DNA of 64,000 bases from Candidatus Obscuribacter phosphatis (GTDB lineage: Bacteria; Cyanobacteriota; Vampirovibrionia; Obscuribacterales; Obscuribacteraceae), in assembly GCA_001899315.1 (NCBI GenBank), contig MOYA01000003.1, forward strand, positions 272,369-336,368, in the 5' to 3' direction. The notes beneath the pieces are model-generated. The model was not told the DNA's origin and searched no databases. It saw only the letters and a list, made by a program, of their open reading frames with translations. This document shows positions 26,921 through 35,186 of the stretch, piece by piece. The stretch's first letter is position 1. Each line of letters begins with the position of its first letter. Both the position numbers and the translations under genes were made by a program.

Positions 26921-27982
26921 TCAGTTCTTGACGTAGAGGCTTTGCGCCCTCTTGAAATCTTCCATGCGCCCGACATCGAGCCATTCTTCTCTGACTGGAA
27001 ACGCCGCTGTTTTTGACTTTGAAGCAATGAGACGATTGAAAAGGTCGGGCATATCAAGATTTTCATGACGGCCGATATGCTCCAGCACCTCGGGCTCCAT
27101 CACGTAAACACCGGCGTTTACAAAATACTCAGTGATTGGCTTTTCTTCAATCCCTCTAATGATATGACCGTCTAAATTGACCACACCAAAGGGTATCTGG
27201 GTGCTTTGCTTGTGTACACACATAGTTGCCGCCGCCGCCTGTTCCTGATGAAAATGCAGAAGCTGTCTGAAATTTATCTTGGTGAGCAGATCGGCATTCA
27301 TGACAAAGAAGCTTTCATCAAGACGCTCCTTCACTAGAGCCAGAGCGCCGGCAGTGCCCAAGGGGGCTTCTTCGTGGAAATAATCTATCTCAACCCCTTC
27401 ACCAAAACGAGCGCCATCGCCGAAATAATCAACGATCATCTCGCCGCGGTAGTGCAATATCATAGAAAAGCGGTTGAAGCCACAATCGATGAAGCCCCTG
27501 ACAATATGCTCTAGTATAGGTTTGTCGCCCACCTTGAGCATAGGCTTGGGGCAGTCATCGGTGAGGGGACTGAGTCTCTTTCCCAAGCCCCCGGCCATAA
27601 GTACAACCCGGGTCTGGAACTGTACTTCAGCCACCAAGTCTTTTAAGAAGCGAACCCCGACAAGCTTGCCGACTTCGTTCACCACTGGAATCTGCAAGAC
27701 CTCGGTACTGCGCATCTGCTTCAAAATTTCACGATGCGACTGGTTTGCCCTAGCCACGGTCGGCTTGGCATTCATAATGCGAGAAACCGGCTCATCGAGT
27801 GCTATACCAGCTAAAATTCCCCGCCGAACATCGCCGTCGGTGACAGTGCCGACCAAGATATTGCCTTCTTTAGCCACTAGGGCTATCTGCACCGAGCCCT
27901 TATCGATTATGCGGATTGCTTCGATGATGGGCGTCTCGGGAGCGACTAGAATTTCTTCAAAGCGCATAGAGACAAGACTCAT
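26921..27982 (-). CDS. ptmE: PtmE-like sugar-1-phosphate guanylyltransferase with CBS pair
   Basis: 353 residues. Two N-terminal CBS motifs (about 1-118; 'GTVTDGDVRRGIL', 'IPVVNEVGKLVGV') are fused to a nucleotidyltransferase (about 123-350). The latter has the signature 'LMAGGLGKRLSPLTDDCPKPML' and metal/substrate motifs 'FFVMNADLL' and 'EWLDVGR'. This architecture is that of Campylobacter PtmE, which makes GDP-GlcN (then GDP-GlcNAc) for legionaminic acid. It is divergent from the ptmF-like gene (101-base gap to TTG 28084) and leads the amidotransferase unit. The nucleotide (GDP) is inferred from the family. Confidence 0.85.
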   Translation of the reverse strand: MSLVSMRFEEILVAPETPIIEAIRIIDKGSVQIALVAKEGNILVGTVTDGDVRRGILAGIALDEPVSRIMNAKPTVARANQSHREILKQMRSTEVLQIPVVNEVGKLVGVRFLKDLVAEVQFQTRVVLMAGGLGKRLSPLTDDCPKPMLKVGDKPILEHIVRGFIDCGFNRFSMILHYRGEMIVDYFGDGARFGEGVEIDYFHEEAPLGTAGALALVKERLDESFFVMNADLLTKINFRQLLHFHQEQAAAATMCVHKQSTQIPFGVVNLDGHIIRGIEEKPITEYFVNAGVYVMEPEVLEHIGRHENLDMPDLFNRLIASKSKTAAFPVREEWLDVGRMEDFKRAQSLYVKN

Positions 27983-28083
27983 GACATGGGAATTTGCCTA
28001 TATTAACTGCTTTTGCTGCAATCGATGGGGCACAGGTTCTAAGATATGTCTCATTGATAGACGTCTTTTTATTGGAGCATGAG

Positions 28084-29061
28084 TTGCAAGCGGCAGTAGT
28101 AGGCTTAGGGTCAATCGGCGAACTACACGCCAGGATTCTCATTGAGCTTGGTTACAAAGTACAGATAGTGACAGCGAGAAAAGACACAGTTTTTCTGCCG
28201 AACCAGGTGGAAATCTTTGAAAGTCTCGACCAGACAGTCTCGAAAGAGGGAAAAACACTCGATATCAAAGCCCTCGAATATATCGTCATTGCCAACGAGA
28301 CCAGTCGGCACGGCGAGACTCTAGCCAAACTCTCCGAGCTTGGCTTCAAGGGTAAAGTGCTGGTGGAAAAACCACTCTATACAAATGCCCCCGATGCCCC
28401 AGAAAAGGTCAAAGACAGCCGACGAGAATACCCTTTCACAGTCTATGTCGGCTATAACCTGCGCTATCATCCGGTCATCGAAAGATTTAAAGAAGAAGCT
28501 GAAAAAGATACAGACCGCCTAGTTTCAGCCCATTGCTATGTCGGTCAAAATCTCAATACTTGGCGCAAGGGACGACCAATTCAAGACTGCTATTCTGTCT
28601 CGAAAGCCATGGGCGGCGGGGTCTTGCGCGATCTTTCCCATGAATTAGACCTGGCCCTGCATTTGTTTGGCAAAGCACAAAAAATCAAAGCTTTGGGCGG
28701 GCGTTTCACCAATCTAACCAAAGACAGCGACGATGTCTTCGCCTTACTTTTAGAGACCGAAAACTGTCCCATTGTCTCGATGCAAATGAACTATATCGAT
28801 CATATAGCGCAGCGCACCATCACAGTTAATCGAGAAAAAAGCACCTATATCTTGAATGTCAAAGAAGGCCTTTTCAACAAGAACGGGGTTATCGAAAAAT
28901 TCACAGTGGCGAGAGAAGACACCTATCGAAAGATGCACCAAGACGTGCTCGCCAAGGGCGAAAAGGTCGCCACCTTAGAAGATGGTCTCAGGGTCATGCA
29001 CATGATTAAAGAAGCAGAAAGAGAAGCAGAAAGAGAAGTAAATAAGGACAGCGCCGGCTAA
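28084..29061 (+). CDS. ptmF: PtmF-like Gfo/Idh/MocA oxidoreductase
   Basis: NAD(P)-dependent sugar oxidoreductase. The start at TTG 28084 is chosen because GGAG lies 6 bases upstream and the Rossmann motif 'AAVVGLGSIGELHARIL' follows at once. The frame is open further upstream to 27994, but that would add 30 residues with no family match. The 'VLVEKPLY' motif with the family Lys and 'GYNLRYHPVI' with the His region are present. It sits upstream of legF/ptmB (8-base gap) and ptmA, the same order as Cj1330-Cj1332 in Campylobacter jejuni. There PtmF takes part in making the glucosamine precursor; the exact reaction is not certain. Confidence 0.82.
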   Translation: MQAAVVGLGSIGELHARILIELGYKVQIVTARKDTVFLPNQVEIFESLDQTVSKEGKTLDIKALEYIVIANETSRHGETLAKLSELGFKGKVLVEKPLYTNAPDAPEKVKDSRREYPFTVYVGYNLRYHPVIERFKEEAEKDTDRLVSAHCYVGQNLNTWRKGRPIQDCYSVSKAMGGGVLRDLSHELDLALHLFGKAQKIKALGGRFTNLTKDSDDVFALLLETENCPIVSMQMNYIDHIAQRTITVNREKSTYILNVKEGLFNKNGVIEKFTVAREDTYRKMHQDVLAKGEKVATLEDGLRVMHMIKEAEREAEREVNKDSAG

Positions 29062-29069
29062 ATATTAAT

Positions 29070-29804
29070 ATGAAGAAGAAAAGACTATGCAGTATCTGCG
29101 CCCGCGGCGGCTCTAAAGGCGTGCCCGGGAAAAATTGGCGCTCCCTACTGGGCAAACCTCTAATCTTGCATTCAATCGAACAGGCTCGTCAAACCAAGCT
29201 TTTTGATGCTCTTTGCGTCAGTTCTGATTCGCCCGAAGTTTTGAATATAGCCAGAGAAGCCGGTGTGGAAGTGGTGGTGGATCGCCCGAAAGAAATGGCT
29301 ACCGACAATGCCGGCAAATTAGAGGTGATCGTGCATGCCCTCAAATGTGCCGAAAGCGAGCTGGGCATCACATTTGATACCACAGTCGATCTCGATGCCA
29401 CCGCCCCGGTGCGCCTGCCTGCCGATATCGAGCTGGCTGTGGCTATTTTAGAGAGCAGCGGTGCCAGCAACTTGATCACAGCTTGCAAGGCAAGAAGATC
29501 GCCTTACTTTAACTTAGTCGAACTAAAAGACGGCAAAATCGACCTGGCTAAGCGCTTGCCCAATCAAAAGGTCATACGCCGCCAAGATGCGCCACCCTGC
29601 TTTGATATGAATGCCTCTATCTATGTTTGGCAACGCGATATCTTGCTCAAAGAGCCTTCTGTTTTTTACGAAGACACAAGACTGATGGTCATGCCCGAAT
29701 TACGCTCTCACGATATTGACTGCGAATTCGACTGGTTCATCGTCGAACAAATTTTGCAAAGCCAAGACTATGGAAAGGAAGCCAGCTATGACGCAGTCGA
29801 TTAG
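29070..29804 (+). CDS. legF: CMP-legionaminic acid synthetase-like cytidylyltransferase
   Basis: 244 residues of the NeuA/PtmB family, which activates a nonulosonic acid with CTP. It starts with the CTP-binding 'CARGGSKGVPGKNWRSLLG', then 'LCVSSDSPEV', 'VDRPKEMATDNAGK' and 'TVDLDATAPVR', all typical of CMP-sialic/legionaminic synthetases. Genes on both sides (ptmF, ptmA) and the legI/legG/legC/legB locus at 58-63 kb favour legionaminic acid over sialic acid. It overlaps ptmA by 17 bases. Confidence 0.88.
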   Translation: MKKKRLCSICARGGSKGVPGKNWRSLLGKPLILHSIEQARQTKLFDALCVSSDSPEVLNIAREAGVEVVVDRPKEMATDNAGKLEVIVHALKCAESELGITFDTTVDLDATAPVRLPADIELAVAILESSGASNLITACKARRSPYFNLVELKDGKIDLAKRLPNQKVIRRQDAPPCFDMNASIYVWQRDILLKEPSVFYEDTRLMVMPELRSHDIDCEFDWFIVEQILQSQDYGKEASYDAVD

Positions 29805-30621
29805 AGATATGAGCGCTTGTTTCAGCCTCAAAGACAAAGTAGCGATAGTGACCGGTGGAGGCGGTATATTGGGGCGTCATTTTGCAGCCGGTCTGGCTCA
29901 GCACGGCGCCACCGTCGTAGCCGCCGATCTTAACTTGGCCAATGCCGAAGCCACAGTGGCCGCCATCGAAGAAAGTTTTCAAATTAAAACCTATGCCATG
30001 CCCCTCGACCTCACCGACGAAGACTCGGTGAAAGAAGTGGTGGCAAAAACCAAGGAAAAATTCGGCAAAATAGATATCTTGCACAATAATGCTGCTTCCA
30101 AATCAAGCCGTCTGGTCAAGTTCTTCGACACAGTAGAAGACTTTGACATGGAAATATGGCAAGAGGTTATGAGAGTGAATGTGGACGGCATGTTTCTCAT
30201 GGCCAGACAAACCGGCAAGATAATGTGCAGCCAAGCCAGCGGTGGCTCGATCATCCAAACCGCCTCTATATACGGTATCATGGCGCCGGATCAACGCATT
30301 TATCAAGGCTCGGAATATATGGGCATACCAATCAATACGCCCGCTGTCTATTCGGTTTCAAAGGCGGCGGTGGTAGGGCTGACAAAATATCTCAGCACTT
30401 ATTGGGCGCAAAATAAAGTCAGGGTCAATACCATCACCCCCGGTGGTGTATCAAGCGGCCAAAACGGCGTCTTTCAAGACCTCTATGCCAATCGGGTGCC
30501 TCTGGGACGTATGGCTGAAGCCCATGAAATGGTGGGCGCCCTCGTCTTTCTAGCCGGCGATGCAGCAAGCTATATCACCGGTCAGAACATAGTCATAGAC
30601 GGCGGTCTGTCGGTCTGGTAA
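29788..30621 (+). CDS. ptmA: PtmA-like short-chain dehydrogenase
   Basis: Classical SDR. The start is ATG 29788, preceded by AAGGAAG, rather than the longer open frame from 29716. About 277 residues include the coenzyme motif 'VTGGGGILGRHFA' (TGxxxGxG), 'HNNAASKS' in place of NNAG, catalytic Ser in 'QTASIYG' and the YxxxK 'YSVSKAA'. It overlaps legF/ptmB by 17 bases. PtmA works with PtmF upstream of PtmE in the Campylobacter legionaminic route. It is the last gene before the IS island, which begins directly after its stop. Confidence 0.85.
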   Translation: MTQSIRDMSACFSLKDKVAIVTGGGGILGRHFAAGLAQHGATVVAADLNLANAEATVAAIEESFQIKTYAMPLDLTDEDSVKEVVAKTKEKFGKIDILHNNAASKSSRLVKFFDTVEDFDMEIWQEVMRVNVDGMFLMARQTGKIMCSQASGGSIIQTASIYGIMAPDQRIYQGSEYMGIPINTPAVYSVSKAAVVGLTKYLSTYWAQNKVRVNTITPGGVSSGQNGVFQDLYANRVPLGRMAEAHEMVGALVFLAGDAASYITGQNIVIDGGLSVW

Positions 30622-30643
30622 GACTTATCGGACTTAGAGGACT

Positions 30644-30790
30644 TTAGACTTTTTGAAACGTTGGAACTCTCCAGCGAGTTTCTGCCAGAAGTTGGTTGCG
30701 AACCCAAGACCGCACCGGCCAGTCCTTCAACCCAAGCTCTCTGGCCACAGCTGCGGATGACCTTCCGCCTGTCAGCACTAGATGGAATGC
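30644..30790 (-). pseudogene. fragment of an IS3/IS911-type transposase OrfA
   Basis: On the minus strand about 45 residues ('AFHLVLTGGRSSAAVARELG', 'VRSWVRNQLLAE') resemble the helix-turn-helix of IS3-family OrfA proteins. The similarity stops exactly where an IS left end begins (30793), so this older transposase gene was cut by a later insertion. Both ends of the gene are missing. Confidence 0.5.
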
Positions 30791-30792
30791 TC

Positions 30793-30848
30793 TGACCCTA
30801 CCCCCCAAAACTTCTACCAAGCCAAGTAGACTATTGAACAGATTTGAG
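30793..30848 (+). repeat. isolated left end of an IS3-family element
   Basis: 56 bases beginning TGACCCTACCCCCCAAAACT are nearly identical, in the opposite orientation, to 35073 down to 35018, the start of the truncated IS copy there. They stop directly before the terminal TGACC of the intact element at 30850. It is an orphan terminal sequence, abutting the OrfA fragment on its left. Confidence 0.75.
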
Positions 30849-30935
30849 TTGACCCCACCCCCAAAACTTGAACCAAGCCAAATAGACAAATGGACAAATA
30901 TTAGTCATGCTTTCAATTAGTCAAGGAAAGGTCCA

Positions 30936-31202
30936 ATGAAAAAGAGCAGATTCACGGACGAGCAGATTGTAGCCATACTTAGGGATTCGGAAACAGGCTC
31001 GACCAAGGCCGAGCTTTGCCGCAAACACGGAGTCTCCAACAACACGCTGTATAACTGGAGAGCTAAATTCGGCGGCATGCAATCTACTGACGTTAAGCGC
31101 CACAGTCCGCTAAAAGAAGGGAAGATGCAGATGAAAAAGCTACTCGGCGAACAGGCACTTCTGATCGACGGCTATAAGAATGCACTCTCAAAAAAGTATT
31201 GA
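30936..31202 (+). CDS. IS3-family transposase OrfA
   Basis: An 88-residue DNA-binding subunit. The helix-turn-helix ('[20 protein letters not shown]', '[21 protein letters not shown]') recognises IS ends, and a leucine-zipper-like helix follows. AGGAAAGG lies before ATG 30936. The last codons, TCA AAA AAG TAT TGA, contain the slippery heptamer in the phase needed for -1 frameshifting into orfB. Confidence 0.9.
   Translation: MKKSRFTDEQIVAILRDSETGSTKAELCRKHGVSNNTLYNWRAKFGGMQSTDVKRHSPLKEGKMQMKKLLGEQALLIDGYKNALSKKY
31190..31196 (+). other. A6G programmed -1 frameshift site
   Basis: AAAAAAG lies with 0-frame phase A-AAA-AAG, two codons before the OrfA stop. A -1 slip continues in the orfB frame (GTA TTG ACC ...), giving the OrfAB transposase as in IS911 and other IS3-family elements. 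Confidence 0.8.
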
Positions 31203-32029
31203 CCACCACTCAGAAAAGAGCCGTTGCCGCAGCGTTTGAAGAGGTGGGAGTTAGTGAGCGCAAAGCCTGCATTGCCGTGGGCTTGCCCCGGGGCACTCAT
31301 CGACACAAAAGCACCAAGAAGGATAAATCTGAACTGCGTGAACAGATAAAGGAGATTGCGCATGCTCGAAAACGATTTGGCTACCAGCGAATAACCTGGC
31401 TGTTTCAACGTGACGGTCTGCGCATCAATAAGAAGCGCGTTTACCGAATATACAAACAAGAAGGACTTCAGGTGCGCAAGCGATGCCGCAAGAGAGAACG
31501 CCGACTTTGCAAACCACCTGAACCAGCCACATATCCGTGTCAAAGATGGTCGCTAGATTTCATTAGCGACAGCTTATCCAGCGGCAGAAGATTAAGAACG
31601 CTGAACGTCATCGACGAATTTACGCGCGAATGCCAGGCGATAGAGGTGGATTTCAGTTTGCCTGGAGAGCGTGTTGTGAGAGTCTTGGAGCGTCTCGCCT
31701 GGTGCTATGGGAAGCCCGATAGCCTCGTGCTAGACAATGGTCCTGAATTCACCGGCAAGGCACTCTTTGACTGGTCGCAACGGCACAGCGTCAGTCTAGA
31801 TTTCATTCGCCCAGGAAAACCAATGGAGAATGGAATCTGCGAATCATTTAACGGTCGATTTAGAGACGAATGCCTGAACGAAACTTGGTTTCGTTCAATA
31901 GATGAAGCGCGCACAATCACTGAGGAATGGAGGCACGACTACAACACGATAAGATTGCATGGGTCGCTGGGAAGAATTGCACCGTCGGAATTCGCTCAGC
32001 AATTTCGAGAACAGAAATTGTCCGCTTGA
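31199..32029 (+). CDS. IS3-family transposase OrfB (integrase catalytic part)
   Basis: A 276-residue rve/integrase domain. A DDE triad is visible: Asp in 'RWSLDFISD', Asp in 'LVLDNGPEF' and Glu in '[14 protein letters not shown]', with 35 residues between the last two (DD35E). The N-terminal HTH_21-like part ('[15 protein letters not shown]') is present, and '[15 protein letters not shown]' near the C-terminus is typical of IS3-family OrfB. It overlaps OrfA by 4 bases and is likely translated mainly as the OrfAB frameshift product (30936-32029). The TTG at 31199 would be a poor independent start. Confidence 0.9.
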   Translation: MTTTQKRAVAAAFEEVGVSERKACIAVGLPRGTHRHKSTKKDKSELREQIKEIAHARKRFGYQRITWLFQRDGLRINKKRVYRIYKQEGLQVRKRCRKRERRLCKPPEPATYPCQRWSLDFISDSLSSGRRLRTLNVIDEFTRECQAIEVDFSLPGERVVRVLERLAWCYGKPDSLVLDNGPEFTGKALFDWSQRHSVSLDFIRPGKPMENGICESFNGRFRDECLNETWFRSIDEARTITEEWRHDYNTIRLHGSLGRIAPSEFAQQFREQKLSA

Positions 32030-32065
32030 TGTGGTACAAGAAAATGGGTGGGGTCAGTTTTGGCA

Positions 32066-32091
32066 CAAGTTTTGGGGGGGGGGTGGGGTCA
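32066..32091 (-). repeat. inverted orphan IS left end with a G10 run
   Basis: Read on the minus strand this is TGACCCCACC, a run of C, then AAAACTTG: the left-end sequence of the IS at 30850, in reverse and only 9 bases beyond its right end. The homopolymer is ten bases long against five in the intact copy. It is probably a leftover of another copy or of an aberrant transposition. Confidence 0.65.
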
Positions 32092-32285
32092 GTGGCATGA
32101 CAGTGCATCCATGCAGTTAAAGCTAGGGCTGGTAGGAGTCCTTGCCCTTTCATAAGAGAAGTTTGTTATCCTGAAGAACGCTAGTCCCTAGAGTTTATTT
32201 TATCCGCATTTCTCAACCGGTCTGAGAAAATCAAAATCTGTCAGCGCTTACATTATTCGCCAAGCAAGAAAATGGAATCCAGAAC

Positions 32286-33905
32286 ATGCGCATCTGTCTG
32301 ATCTCTAGAGAATTTCCTCCTGATACGGGCTGGGGAGGGGTAGGAGCCTACACCTACCAAACATCTAGAGCTCTTGCAAAAAAGGGTCATGAAGTAGAAG
32401 TAATCGCGCTAAAGGGCAGCTCCGGCGGAAATCCGAGTCGTGAGACTGTTATCGAGAACGGCGTAACTGTGCATCGCGTCGACTGGGAAAGCGCTCTGGA
32501 TGAGCTTAACCTGATGCTAGTCGGGGTCCCTTCGAGCCACTATGTGTTGAAGTCTGGAATTGCCCTCTGGAGACGTTTTTTGGAGATCCACTCTGCGAAA
32601 CCCTTTGATATAGTTGAGGCTCCGGAGCATTTGGGTGCGGGAGTCTTCCACGCCTCGACGAAAGTGGCACCACTTCTAACCACGCTCCATACGCCGCATT
32701 CAAAGTTTGTGACTCAGAATCTTCATTCGGCAGCACCATCTTTCGACAACAGAATCATCTGCCTTCTCGAGCGGCTGAGCATTTTGCACTCGGATGTGGT
32801 AGCCTCCCCAAGCAATGATCTTGCCAGATTTGTATCTAACGACTGTGGCTATGCTTTCGAATCGATTGAGTTGATTCGAAATCCCGTAGACACGACGATT
32901 TTTCGACCCGAAGGTCCAAATTCTATCGAGAGTGACCGCACCAAGGTTCTTTTTGTTGGGCGTCTCGAAGAGCGTAAAGGTGTTCAACACCTGGCGCAGG
33001 CGATACCAATTGTGCTGAACCGAATTAATGATGTGGAGTTTATCTTTGTAGGCGCTGACACGAACACAGCACCGCAACTTCGGTCTATGAAGTCTTACAT
33101 TCAGTCACTGCTCAAAGGACATGAAGATTGTATTCGGTTCATCCCGCATGTTGAGCTTTCTGATATGCCAAATTATTATCGCTCGGCGGACATATGCGTA
33201 ATCCCCTCTCTCTACGATAATGCGCCATATACGTGTATTGAAGCACTAGCTTCAGGAAAGCCGGTGATTGTCTCATCTGCTGGAGGCACCAAGGAATACG
33301 TTGTCGAGGGCGAGACCGGTATCATGGTCGAGGCGGGCAATTCTGAGGATCTTGCAAATGCTATCCTGAAGCTTGCTAGCCAGAAAGAGCTCCGCACCGC
33401 TTTTGGCACCAGGGCACGTGAGTTTGCGGAGACTAATCTAGGACTGGACCTGTATGCAGAGGAAAAGCTCAGACTATACCAACTGGCAATCCAGCGATTC
33501 GCAAGCAGGAAGTCTGACGCGCTTTACCGGCATAAGCCAGAGCAAACTACCATGGATTCAATCGAGCTATTGTGTGCATTCGATTCGATGATCTTTGATA
33601 TTTGCTACAAGTTATCTTTAGACTTCAGGATTAGATACTGGCTCAGACTATTGCGAAGCCGTCCAAAATTTGCTCTTGCCAAATTGCTTCTTGCCTCAGC
33701 AACCGGCCTGGGTTTCCGCCCAGAGCAAATAAGTTTTCTCGGCTGGCTCTCTAATGATGTAAATCTGCGATCTGCCAATCCGTACGAGTCGACCAAGAAG
33801 TGGTCTTTATCATTGTCAAAGCTGGATCCGGATCTTCCGGACTTGAGTGAATCGCTAAGAGCCCTGGAAACCGTGGAGTCAGAAGATCTGGACAGCAGGG
33901 TCTAG
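32286..33905 (+). CDS. family 4 glycosyltransferase, IS-flanked paralogue
   Basis: 539 residues. It begins 'MRICLISREFPPDTGWGGVG' like the transferases at 9432 and 41066. It has the GT-B donor domain 'VLFVGRLEERKGVQHLA', 'DICVIPSLYDNAPYTCIEAL' and 'SSAGGTKEYVVEGETG', and the same C-terminal extension ('MIFDICYKLSLDFRIRYW'). Codon choice differs from the resident genes, with more CGA, GCG, TCG and AT-ending codons. The gene is enclosed by IS sequences on both sides (30793-32091 and 33959-35199). It looks like an acquired alternative to the resident GT4 at 41066. Sugar specificity unknown. Confidence 0.88.
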   Translation: MRICLISREFPPDTGWGGVGAYTYQTSRALAKKGHEVEVIALKGSSGGNPSRETVIENGVTVHRVDWESALDELNLMLVGVPSSHYVLKSGIALWRRFLEIHSAKPFDIVEAPEHLGAGVFHASTKVAPLLTTLHTPHSKFVTQNLHSAAPSFDNRIICLLERLSILHSDVVASPSNDLARFVSNDCGYAFESIELIRNPVDTTIFRPEGPNSIESDRTKVLFVGRLEERKGVQHLAQAIPIVLNRINDVEFIFVGADTNTAPQLRSMKSYIQSLLKGHEDCIRFIPHVELSDMPNYYRSADICVIPSLYDNAPYTCIEALASGKPVIVSSAGGTKEYVVEGETGIMVEAGNSEDLANAILKLASQKELRTAFGTRAREFAETNLGLDLYAEEKLRLYQLAIQRFASRKSDALYRHKPEQTTMDSIELLCAFDSMIFDICYKLSLDFRIRYWLRLLRSRPKFALAKLLLASATGLGFRPEQISFLGWLSNDVNLRSANPYESTKKWSLSLSKLDPDLPDLSESLRALETVESEDLDSRV

Positions 33906-33958
33906 ATTAGAGGGATCCTGGCACCAAGGACTTACCCGGGCTCGAAATGTTTATGCTG

Positions 33959-33983
33959 TGACCTTACCCCCAGAAGTTGGGCC
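33959..33983 (+). repeat. weak match to the IS left end
   Basis: TGACCTTACCCCCAGAAGTT and the next five bases match the IS left end at most positions, with a few mismatches, in the plus orientation. It lies 54 bases after the GT4 stop and upstream of the IS66-type genes. It may be a decayed IS end or part of the IS66 element's flank. Confidence 0.4.
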
Positions 33984-34108
33984 GTTGTTAGATGACATCT
34001 GCGCTTAAACTAGAGCCTAGAGAGAGCGTCACAGCAACCCCATACTTGAAGTGAAGAAAGGCGTGTCGTTAAATGCTTCGATTAGCTGAGTAAGCGGGGT
34101 TAGGATTA

Positions 34109-34486
34109 GTGGCAAAATCGAAGTCGAGGAGAGACAAAACGAAAGAGACTTTCTGGAGGAAGGTACTTGCTGCGCAGATTGGGAGCGGATTGAACCAGAA
34201 TGCCTTTTGCATGCGAGAAGGTTTGAATCCTAATAATTTTTCTTCTTGGAAGAAAGTTATTCAGCGGCGAGATCAGGAAAAGAGCGCGAAGCCTGAGATC
34301 GATAGCATTCCTGTCTTCATGCCGGTGGCTCAGCTGCAGCATCCAGTGAAGATATGCGCAGAGACAAATTCGCAGCCAGCTGTTGCTGAATTAGATCTTG
34401 CGGCACGAACTGTAAAAATCTTTGCCGGCATCGATAGAGAGTCTTTGAAAGAAATCGTTCTGGTTCTTCGAGAGGTGGCATTGTGA
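34109..34486 (+). CDS. IS66-family accessory protein TnpA
   Basis: 125 residues resembling IS66 TnpA (IS66 Orf1). The N-terminal helix-turn-helix region ('KETFWRKVLAAQIGSGLNQN' onward, with 'SSWKK') precedes a linker and the C-terminal 'LDLAARTVKIFAGIDRESL' segment common to these proteins. GTG start at 34109. It overlaps tnpB by 4 bases, as in IS66 elements. The transposase gene tnpC is missing, so this is a remnant. Confidence 0.75.
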   Translation: MAKSKSRRDKTKETFWRKVLAAQIGSGLNQNAFCMREGLNPNNFSSWKKVIQRRDQEKSAKPEIDSIPVFMPVAQLQHPVKICAETNSQPAVAELDLAARTVKIFAGIDRESLKEIVLVLREVAL

Positions 34487-34884
34487 TTAGCTTACCAAGT
34501 CAAACGCGAGTCTTTCTTTGCACTCAGGATACCGACATGCGCAAGTCATTTAATTCTCTGCAATCAGTGATCAGATCAGCCATGCACCTTAATCCGCTGA
34601 GCGGGTATCTCTTCGTGTTCAAGAATAAGAGGGCAGATAGAATCAAGTGCGTCTTCTGGGACAACAGTGGCTACGCCATGTTCTACAAAGTGCTCCAGAA
34701 AGGCACCTTCCAGTTTCCAGACCTAGAGCACGTGAGTTCTGCAGGGCTAGAAATTGAGCCTGCTACTTTGCATTTGAATCTTGATGGCATCGACTTGAGC
34801 AGTGTTAGGCACCGGCAGCGGTATCGATTACCCCATAGCCTTGACCAAAGCAATAGCTTCGTCTCTGGAGCGATACAGTCATAG
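34483..34884 (+). pseudogene. IS66-family TnpB, truncated 3' end
   Basis: The protein starts 'MISLPSQTRVFLCTQDTDMRKSFNSL', the standard IS66 Orf2/TnpB opening (the DMRKSF motif). It continues through 'NPLSGYLFVFKNKRADRIKC' to 'LDGIDLSSVRHRQRYRLP' near the normal C-terminus. From about 34830 the sequence departs from the family and the reading frame runs into unrelated DNA that joins an IS3 fragment. The element is broken here, and no tnpC follows. Confidence 0.7.
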
Positions 34885-34904
34885 AGGGGTTTTCTTTGAT
34901 TTTG

Positions 34905-35073
34905 GCAAAGCTTGGCGTTAGTCGAGCCTGTCTCCGACTCCCTAAGTATGGCTACAATCTGCTCATCCGTGAATCTGCTCTTTTTCATTAGACCTTCTCC
35001 TGACTAATTGAAACTATGACTCAAATCTGCTCAATCGTCTACTTGGCTTGGTACAAGTTTTGGGGGTAGGGTC
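34905..35073 (-). mobile_element. truncated IS3-family copy: left end plus start of orfA
   Basis: On the minus strand the element starts at 35073 with TGACCCTACCCCCAAAACTT. It carries the same leader as the intact IS and encodes the first ~28 residues of OrfA ('[20 protein letters not shown]', ATG at 34988). Similarity to the intact orfA ends near 34908, where unrelated sequence follows. It is inverted relative to the element at 30850. Confidence 0.75.
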
Positions 35074-35186
35074 AAATGGTTCGAATTCTTAATTAGGCAA
35101 TTCGGACCCGCAATTTTAATTGTCGTCGATCAACCTTCCCTAATCTAAAAATCAAATCTGTCTCAAAGTCGTTGACAAATTCCAAG

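Larger units (their letters stand above)
30850..32056 (+). mobile_element. intact IS3-family insertion sequence (about 1.2 kb)
   Basis: The element has imperfect terminal inverted repeats. The left end starts TGACCCCACCCCCAAAACTT (30850). The right end, read in reverse from 32056, starts TGACCCCACCC and regains similarity at CTTG-ACCA. Inside lie orfA and orfB in frames 0 and -1 with an A6G slippery site at their junction and a DD35E integrase domain. I could not find a convincing target-site duplication, perhaps because other IS ends abut both sides. Coding capacity looks complete, so it may be active. Confidence 0.85.

Noticed and set aside
30644-30889. Complete 81-residue minus-strand gene
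   Set aside because: Only the last ~45 residues resemble an OrfA transposase; the first part is the translation of IS end sequences.
34683-34988. 101-residue minus-strand protein
   Set aside because: Only the first ~28 codons match OrfA; the rest is antisense to IS66 tnpB and joint DNA, so it is a chimera of remnants.
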